A stretch of DNA of 11,069 nucleotides from positions 1-11,069 of the forward strand of contig JAGGSM010000144.1 in the NCBI GenBank assembly GCA_021159105.1, in the 5' to 3' direction. Source of the stretch: Candidatus Bipolaricaulota bacterium (GTDB taxonomy: Bacteria > Bipolaricaulota > Bipolaricaulia > UBA7950 > UBA9294). Under the pieces are notes generated by a model. It was not told the origin of the DNA. It was given only the letters and a program-made list of their open reading frames with translations, and searched no databases. Within the stretch, counting starts at the first letter, position 1, and each line of letters begins with the position of its first letter. Shown here piece by piece: positions 6,815 through 11,069 of the stretch. The position numbers were made by a program, and so were the translations under genes.

Positions 6815-7354
6815 TTACTCCTCCTTATCCTGTTGTTCACGTTGTTTCTTAACCTCGCCTAGCAGTATCGCCAGCTCCCTGATCTTTCCGCTCAGCATCA
6901 CTGCCAAGGCGCGCATCGGGCTCTGCAGCAGCATCGCCAATTTCGCCAGCAGTTCTTCACGAGAGAGGAGCGTCGCATATCGCTTGACCTCATCCTCCAT
7001 CACAAGAGTTCCCTCAAACAGTCCGCCCTTCAGTTCGTACTTCGGGGTGTACTCCTTGCGGCAATCTTCGGATAGCTTGAATGTCAGAACCGGATCATCG
7101 TAACCGATCGCTACACCGATCGGCCCGCTGAACAGGTCCGCGAATTCCTCCGCGAAACCGGCATCTTTAGCAGCGATCCGCGCCAGCGTATCCTTCACTA
7201 TGCGGTACTCCAACCCTTGCTGGGTGAACTTCGCGCGAAGCGCCACCATCTCGTTGGCCGTGAGCCCGCGGTAGTCAGCGAGAACCAACGATGCCGCCTT
7301 TTGAAACACCTCTTTGAGGCGAGCGACTTCCTCTATCTTTGCTTGCGTCGGCAT
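6815..7354 (-). CDS. rplJ: 50S ribosomal protein L10
   Basis: The stalk base protein, 179 residues, that binds 23S rRNA through its N-terminal domain and holds L7/L12 dimers on its C-terminal helix. Seen are ADYRGLTANEMVALR near 27 to 41, YRIVKDTLAR near 51, and GPIGVAIGYDDP near 77. The C-terminal helix from about residue 134 (SREELLAKLAMLL) continues through SPMRALAVMLSG to a charged tail. It is longer than in E. coli L10 (165 residues) and similar to Thermotoga maritima L10, which carries three L12 dimers. AGGAGC lies 5 bases before the ATG at 7354. Only 9 bases separate it from the rplA stop, so the usual L10-L12 binding leader upstream of rplJ is not present as an intergenic element. Confidence 0.98.
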   Translation of the reverse strand: MPTQAKIEEVARLKEVFQKAASLVLADYRGLTANEMVALRAKFTQQGLEYRIVKDTLARIAAKDAGFAEEFADLFSGPIGVAIGYDDPVLTFKLSEDCRKEYTPKYELKGGLFEGTLVMEDEVKRYATLLSREELLAKLAMLLQSPMRALAVMLSGKIRELAILLGEVKKQREQQDKEE

Positions 7355-7363
7355 CTCTTGCTC

Positions 7364-8071
7364 CTAATTAACTTGTTCTGCTATCTCTGTCACTTCGCTG
7401 GGATCGAGAACGATCCCCGGCCCCATGGTCGAAGCGATCGTGACCTTCTTGATGAACCGCCCCTTGATCCCCTCTTCCGGCTGGTGCTCAACGATGCTTC
7501 TGATCATGCTGATCAGATTCTCCTTCAGCGCACTCGCCTCGAATGAGGCCTTGCCGAAGATGGTGTGGATGATCCCGTGGCGGTCGCTGCGAAATTCCAC
7601 CAACCCTTTCTTCAGATCAGCGATTACACTTCCGATGTCCTTGGTCACAGTACCGGACTTCGGGCTGGGCATCAGCCCACGCGGGCCAAGGATCTTTCCC
7701 AGCTTTCCGACGACGGACATCATGTCCGGCGTGGCCACGACCTTATCGAAATCGAGCCAGCCATCCCTGATCTTCTCCGCCAGGTCATCCCCGCCGACGT
7801 AGTCAGCACCTGCTGCCTCCGCCTCGGATACATTGGCTCCCTTGGCGAAAGCAAGGATACGGATCGTCTTGCCCGTACCGTGCGGCAGCGCGCACGTTCC
7901 ACGCACGATGACCGAGCTCGCTTTGATCCCCAGATTGACGGAGAGCTCTGCCGTCTCATCGAACGATGACGTGGCCCCCGCCTTCAGCTTCTCGATCGCC
8001 TCATCGACGCTGTACGTCTTCTGCGGTTCAAGGAGCGCCACTGCGCTCTGGTATCGCTTCCCGTGTTTCAC
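7364..8071 (-). CDS. rplA: 50S ribosomal protein L1
   Basis: Large-subunit protein of the L1 stalk near the E site, 235 residues, normal length. In many bacteria it also represses translation of its own L11-L1 mRNA. Signature blocks: MKHGKRYQSA at the start, GIKASSVIVRGTCALPHGTGK near 48, and GKLGKILGPRGLMPSPKSG near 125 to 143, the classic L1 signature; the end KVTIASTMGPGIVLDP is also typical. The start is a GTG at 8071, which shares bases with the rplK stop in the sequence GTGA (4-base overlap), indicating translational coupling; GAGGTGG lies upstream within rplK. I found no convincing copy of the L1 mRNA-binding hairpin in the 20-base gap before rplK; it could lie in the end of nusG. Confidence 0.98.
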   Translation of the reverse strand: MKHGKRYQSAVALLEPQKTYSVDEAIEKLKAGATSSFDETAELSVNLGIKASSVIVRGTCALPHGTGKTIRILAFAKGANVSEAEAAGADYVGGDDLAEKIRDGWLDFDKVVATPDMMSVVGKLGKILGPRGLMPSPKSGTVTKDIGSVIADLKKGLVEFRSDRHGIIHTIFGKASFEASALKENLISMIRSIVEHQPEEGIKGRFIKKVTIASTMGPGIVLDPSEVTEIAEQVN

Positions 8072-8502
8072 GACTCGACCACCTCAACTCCCATGTTTCG
8101 CGCCGTCCCCTTGATGATCTCGATCGCAGATTCCAGCTTATAGGTATTCAAATCGGGAAGCTTCCGTTCAGCGATTCTTCTTACCTGCTCTGTCGTAATC
8201 TTGGCGACCTTGGCACGGTTCGGCTCTGCAGACCCAGATTTTATCCCAGCGGCCATCTTAATCAACTCTGCAGCAGGAGGCTGCTTGAGGATGAACGAAA
8301 AACTGCGGTCCATGTACACAGATATGACCACAGGGATGATCACTCCCGGAGTCTCGCCCTTGGTTGCATCGTTGAACTTCTTGCAGAAGTCCATGATGTT
8401 CAGCTTGTGCTCACCCAATGCCGGGCCGACCGGTGGGGCGGGCGTCGCCTGCCCAGCCGGAATCTGCAAGTTTATCTTAGCAATTGCGTTCTTCTTCGCC
8501 AT
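8068..8502 (-). CDS. rplK: 50S ribosomal protein L11
   Basis: A 144-residue protein of the GTPase-associated centre that binds 23S rRNA helices 43/44 and is needed for RelA-type stringent activation. The N-terminal domain shows KINLQIPAGQATPAPPVGPALGE (start residues 9 to 31), carrying the proline-rich thiostrepton/micrococcin contact segment, followed by NIMDFCKKFNDAT. The rRNA-binding C-terminal domain starts near residue 72 and includes AAELIKMAAGIKSGS and ends GTARNMGVEV, typical of the family. The ATG at 8502 has two GGAGG elements in the 18 bases before it, the nearer one 4 bases away. Its stop overlaps the rplA GTG. Confidence 0.98.
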   Translation of the reverse strand: MAKKNAIAKINLQIPAGQATPAPPVGPALGEHKLNIMDFCKKFNDATKGETPGVIIPVVISVYMDRSFSFILKQPPAAELIKMAAGIKSGSAEPNRAKVAKITTEQVRRIAERKLPDLNTYKLESAIEIIKGTARNMGVEVVES

Positions 8503-8520
8503 CCTACCTCCTACCCTCCA
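8503..8520 (-). promoter_or_regulatory. Duplicated Shine-Dalgarno element before rplK
   Basis: The nusG-rplK gap reads TGGAGGGTAGGAGGTAGG on the minus strand just before the ATG. It holds two GGAGG cores, one 4 bases and one 12 bases from the start codon. The nearer one likely sets the start. The more distant one could act as a standby site. Confidence 0.6.
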
Positions 8521-8522
8521 AA

Positions 8523-9632
8523 CTACAGTTTCTCAATTCCATCGAATCCAAGACGGACCGGCGTCTCGCGCCCGAAGATCTTCACCATCACCGTCACTTC
8601 TTCGGAGTCCTTATCGATCTCCTTCACCTCGCCGGTGAAGTCCGCGAACGGACCTTCTACGATCTCCACTACCTCGCCGACCGAGAAATCGACCTCGATC
8701 TTCGGCTCACTGGCTCCCGCTGACGCAGCTGTCGGGATCTCCAACAGACCCGCCTTCCGCTTGATCAGCTTCATCTCCGGACCCTCGATCGGTACCGGCT
8801 TGAAACGCGACCCAACGTAGCGCACTGCTCCGCGCAGGCCATCGATCAGCGCGTTCATCTCTTCGATCTCCAAGCCCATGCGGGCGAAGACGTACCCCGG
8901 AAATAGGCGCCGCTTCTCGATCCGTTGGATCGTCACCACTCGCTTATCCTTGTACTCCTTCACCTTCAGCAGGCCTGAGGCGCGGCTGACGATACTGTCT
9001 TCCAACTCGATCACGTCGCCTGCCTTCAGGCTCATCCCCTTGCGCACCTTCCCCAGGTACTTCTCCGGGATCAACCTCGCCTTCGTCTTGCCGTTCGCAT
9101 ACTCAAACGTGATCCTGCGCACCTTCTCCCGCAGGACGATCTTCCCTTTATTGGCGACCACGTAGCGCTCATCACCGTCGATCGTGAGAGGCACGCCGTT
9201 TCTTATCTTCTCTCCGACCCTGATATCACGCCGCACATGCTTCTCGCCCGGAATCAGGTACTCTTCCTCGTTCCGGTTGGTCATCTCCACGATGACCCGC
9301 TGCAGTGGCTCGACATCCACCACGCGCGCATCCTTCTCCAGGTGGCGCACGGGCTTGCGGGCGATCGTATCCCCGCGAGCGATCCTCTCGTTCGGCTTGG
9401 CGACAAGGTCATACTCATACGGAATGCGATACTCCGTCCCCGCACCATGCCGACTGCGGGAGGTGATGACCTCCTCCACTGGGACGAGGAAGAATGTCTC
9501 CTCATCGTCGACATGAAACAGCTCAACGTAGCGCTCTAGGCCACGCTTTCTGACCCGTTCGTTGAGGTCTTCCTTGACCTTCAACTCCGAGCCAGCATAA
9601 GTCTGGATCGCGTACCACTTCTTCATCGGCAT
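8523..9632 (-). CDS. nusG: Transcription termination/antitermination factor NusG with large NGN-domain insertion
   Basis: NusG binds the RNA polymerase clamp through its NGN domain and uses its KOW domain to contact Rho or ribosomal protein S10. At 369 residues it is twice the usual 180. The NGN start MKKWYAIQTYAGSELKVKE is residues 3 to 21, and NGN resumes at EKRRLFPGYVFARM near 239, so residues about 57 to 237 are an inserted beta-rich domain. NGN ends near 300, a short Ala/Ser linker follows, and the KOW domain covers 315 to 369 (VGEVVEIVEGPFADFTG and IFGRETPVRL). The arrangement matches Thermotoga NusG and its domain II. The insert contains repeats (see findings). The ATG at 9632 follows the secE stop by one base with no Shine-Dalgarno; translation is probably coupled. 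An ATG at 9626 is an alternative start. The frame is uninterrupted. Confidence 0.97.
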   Translation of the reverse strand: MPMKKWYAIQTYAGSELKVKEDLNERVRKRGLERYVELFHVDDEETFFLVPVEEVITSRSRHGAGTEYRIPYEYDLVAKPNERIARGDTIARKPVRHLEKDARVVDVEPLQRVIVEMTNRNEEEYLIPGEKHVRRDIRVGEKIRNGVPLTIDGDERYVVANKGKIVLREKVRRITFEYANGKTKARLIPEKYLGKVRKGMSLKAGDVIELEDSIVSRASGLLKVKEYKDKRVVTIQRIEKRRLFPGYVFARMGLEIEEMNALIDGLRGAVRYVGSRFKPVPIEGPEMKLIKRKAGLLEIPTAASAGASEPKIEVDFSVGEVVEIVEGPFADFTGEVKEIDKDSEEVTVMVKIFGRETPVRLGFDGIEKL

Positions 9633-9633
9633 A

Positions 9634-9822
9634 CTAAATCTGGACGAAGACCCTTAGCAGCGCCTGCACAATGGTGTCCACTCCCCAAATGTAGATCGTC
9701 AGAATGACGACTACGAACAGGATCAATCCCGTCAGGGAGATCACCTCTGTGCGTGAGGGCCACGTTACGCGAGCAACCTCGCCGCGGACTCCCTTGAAGA
9801 AGTTCGTGATCTTATCAAACAT
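9634..9822 (-). CDS. secE: Preprotein translocase subunit SecE
   Basis: A 62-residue membrane protein, the short single-span form of SecE that clamps the SecY channel. An amphipathic cytoplasmic helix comes first (ITNFFKGVRGEVARVTWP), followed by the conserved TWPSRTEV hinge near residues 20 to 27. One transmembrane segment covers about 29 to 48 (LTGLILFVVVILTIYIWG). AAGGAG lies 6 bases before the ATG at 9822. It lies 28 bases from the tRNA-Trp and one base before nusG, the normal neighbour in bacteria. Confidence 0.96.
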   Translation of the reverse strand: MFDKITNFFKGVRGEVARVTWPSRTEVISLTGLILFVVVILTIYIWGVDTIVQALLRVFVQI

Positions 9823-9850
9823 CCAAATCTCCTTTTCCTCAGATAACTCC

Positions 9851-9926
9851 TGGCAGGCCCGGGAGGAATCGAACCCCCAGCCTTCCGATTTGGAGTCGGA
9901 CGCTCTGCCAATTGCGCTACGGGCCT
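9851..9926 (-). tRNA. trnW: tRNA-Trp (anticodon CCA)
   Basis: A 76-base cloverleaf that reads AGGCCCG at the 5' end and CGGGCCT at the 3' acceptor arm, a perfect 7-pair stem. The D-stem is GCGC/GAGC, the anticodon stem TCCGA/TCGGA, the anticodon loop CTCCAAA with anticodon CCA, and the T-stem GGGGG/CCTCC with one G-T pair and loop TTCGATT. The discriminator base is G73, the bacterial tryptophan identity base, and the CCA tail is encoded. It sits between rpmG and secE in the same direction, so it must be cut from a protein-coding transcript or have its own internal promoter; none is obvious in the 16-base gap before it. Confidence 0.98.
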
Positions 9927-9929
9927 ATT

Positions 9930-9951
9930 GAGGTCCAGCTACCTAGACCTC
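9930..9951 (-). promoter_or_regulatory. Hairpin over the rpmG stop codon, next to tRNA-Trp
   Basis: In the minus-strand RNA GAGGUCUAG pairs with CUGGACCUC across a GUAG loop: nine continuous pairs including one U-G. The first arm contains the last two codons and the stop of rpmG. The hairpin ends three bases before the tRNA 5' end. The plus strand has an A-C mismatch at the wobble position, so selection on the transcript is plausible. It may guide processing of the tRNA from the mRNA or shield the rpmG 3' end. Confidence 0.6.
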
Positions 9952-10107
9952 TTTGTGCGTGGTGTGCGCGTGACACCACTTACAGTACTTGTTGAGGCTC
10001 AACTTCTCGCGGACATTCCGCTTGTTGCGCTTCGTGTGATAGTTTCGATGTCCGCACTCACTGCACGCAAGCGCAACATTGATCACCGTCTCGCCTTTCT
10101 TAGCCAT
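9943..10107 (-). CDS. rpmG: 50S ribosomal protein L33
   Basis: A 54-residue gene read directly from the DNA. The protein begins MAKKGETVINVALACSECGH and ends YCKWCHAHTTHKEV. It is a small basic component of the large subunit near the E site. Two pairs of cysteines, CSEC near residues 15 to 18 and CKWC near 42 to 45, form the zinc-binding (C+) type of L33, the zinc-ribbon class. KRNKRN and KLSLNKYC are typical. AGAGGA lies about 7 bases before the ATG at 10107. The tuf stop is 12 bases upstream, and tRNA-Trp is 16 bases downstream. Tuf-rpmG-tRNA-Trp-secE is a widely conserved order. Confidence 0.96.
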   Translation of the reverse strand: MAKKGETVINVALACSECGHRNYHTKRNKRNVREKLSLNKYCKWCHAHTTHKEV

Positions 10108-10119
10108 TGCTTATCCTCT

Positions 10120-11069
10120 TTACTCGATGATCTTAGTTACGACGCCGGCCCCGACCGTTCGGCCGCCCTCACGGATGGCGAAGCGGAGGCCCTCTTCCAT
10201 GGCGACGTGGTTGATCAACGAGCCGATGATCTTCACGTTATCACCAGGCATGACCATCTCCACTCCCTCTGGGAGCTCGACGATACCCGTGACGTCGGTG
10301 GTGCGGAAGAAGAACTGCGGCTTGTAACCGGTGAAGAACGGGGTGTGCCGTCCGCCCTCATCCTTGGTCAGGATGTACACCTCACCCTCGAACTTGGTGT
10401 GCGGGGTGATCGTCTTGGGAGCGGCGATGACCTGTCCGCGCTCGATCTCGTCCTTCTCCACGCCGCGCAGGAGGATACCCACGTTGTCGCCGGCGATGGC
10501 GTAGTCCAGCGTCTTGTTGAACATCTCCAGGCTGGTGGCCACCGTCTTCTGAATCTTCTCATGCAGACCGACGATCTCAACCTCCATACCCGGGGTGATC
10601 TTCCCGCGCGAGACACGCCCGGTGGCGACCGTACCGCGACCCTTGATGGAGAAGATGTCCTCGATCGGCATCAGGAACGGCTTATCCTCTTCACGATCAG
10701 GAAGCGGGATGTAGGAATCGACGGCTTCCATCAGCTCGATGATCGACTTGCACTCTTCCGACTGCCAGTCATCGCTGTTCATCGCCGCCAGCGCCGATCC
10801 ACGGATGATGGGGATCTCGTCGCCAGGGAACTCGTACTCGGAAAGGAGGTCGCGGATCTCCATCTCCACCAGATCGATCAGCTCGGGATCGTCGACCTGA
10901 TCCACTTTGTTCAGGTAGACGACGATCGCCGGTACGTTCACCTGGCGGGCGAGGAGGACGTGCTCGCGCGTCTGCGGCATCGGTCCATCCGAGGCGGCGA
11001 CGACGAGGATCGCGCCGTCCATCTGCGCGGCACCGGTGATCATGTTCTTGATGTAGTCAGCGTGTCCAG
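10120..11069 (-). CDS. tuf: Elongation factor Tu (5' end cut by window edge)
   Basis: The last 316 residues of EF-Tu, about 80 percent of the usual 395 or so. The frame runs from the right edge, where GHADYIKNMITGAAQ carries the catalytic switch II histidine, and AASDGPMPQTREHVLLAR follows. The guanine-specificity motif is NKVD (YLNKVDQVDD) and the second is GSAL. Domain 2 begins near PFLMPIEDIFSIKGRGTVAT; domain 3 has GGRHTPFFTGYKPQFFFRT and ends VGAGVVTKIIE. The missing part is the P-loop and switch I. EF-Tu delivers aminoacyl-tRNA to the ribosome as a GTP complex. It heads the visible operon, and rpmG follows 12 bases after its stop. No internal start or frame break is seen. The residues all look normal, so nothing suggests a decayed copy. 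Confidence 0.98.
   Translation of the reverse strand, partial: GHADYIKNMITGAAQMDGAILVVAASDGPMPQTREHVLLARQVNVPAIVVYLNKVDQVDDPELIDLVEMEIRDLLSEYEFPGDEIPIIRGSALAAMNSDDWQSEECKSIIELMEAVDSYIPLPDREEDKPFLMPIEDIFSIKGRGTVATGRVSRGKITPGMEVEIVGLHEKIQKTVATSLEMFNKTLDYAIAGDNVGILLRGVEKDEIERGQVIAAPKTITPHTKFEGEVYILTKDEGGRHTPFFTGYKPQFFFRTTDVTGIVELPEGVEMVMPGDNVKIIGSLINHVAMEEGLRFAIREGGRTVGAGVVTKIIE

Noticed and set aside
7966..8820. A 284-codon plus-strand open frame across rplA, rplK and nusG
   Set aside because: It crosses three confirmed genes on the other strand and has low-complexity Ser/Pro/Arg composition.
1..11069. CRISPR arrays, insertion sequences, integrases, phage or defence genes
   Set aside because: No spaced direct repeats, no transposase or integrase motifs, and the genes leave no space for them.

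Overview
The window is one nearly gap-free block of genes, all on the minus strand. It suggests a deep-branching, probably thermophilic or anaerobic bacterium with moderately high GC. Three things point that way: a NusG with a large insertion inside its N-terminal domain, as in Thermotoga; an L10 stalk protein with a long C-terminal helix; and the order tuf-rpmG-tRNA-Trp-secE-nusG-rplKAJL-rpoB. I would guess Bipolaricaulota (OP1/Acetothermia) or a Thermotogota-like lineage, but the phylum is not proven from this sequence.

Read in the direction of transcription (right to left), the first part is a translation/transcription operon: the C-terminal four fifths of EF-Tu (tuf), ribosomal protein L33 (rpmG, 54 residues), a tRNA-Trp with an encoded CCA end, secE, nusG, rplK (L11), rplA (L1), rplJ (L10), rplL (L7/L12) and rpoB. 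Gaps are mostly 1 to 20 bases, and several junctions overlap or are stop-start coupled. Two RNA hairpins stand out: one covers the rpmG stop codon just before the tRNA, the other lies in the 78-base rplL-rpoB gap, the classic position for attenuation or RNase III processing.

The surprise is what follows rpoB. Instead of rpoC there is a Nudix hydrolase whose reading frame starts inside the end of rpoB. A gap of about 117 bases follows, with a candidate sigma-A promoter and an interrupted inverted repeat. It precedes a tight group of glycine C-acetyltransferase/2-amino-3-ketobutyrate CoA ligase (kbl-like), RidA enamine/imine deaminase, and an M19 (renal-type) dipeptidase that runs off the left edge. 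This second group looks like amino-acid and peptide catabolism, separate in function from the information-processing operon.

No CRISPR array, insertion sequence, integrase, phage gene or defence system is visible. No gap exceeds 120 bases. I do not see a convincing new multi-gene system. The points worth checking are the missing rpoC, the repeated insert in NusG, the altered rifamycin-pocket region of RpoB, and the RNA and DNA hairpins at gene junctions.
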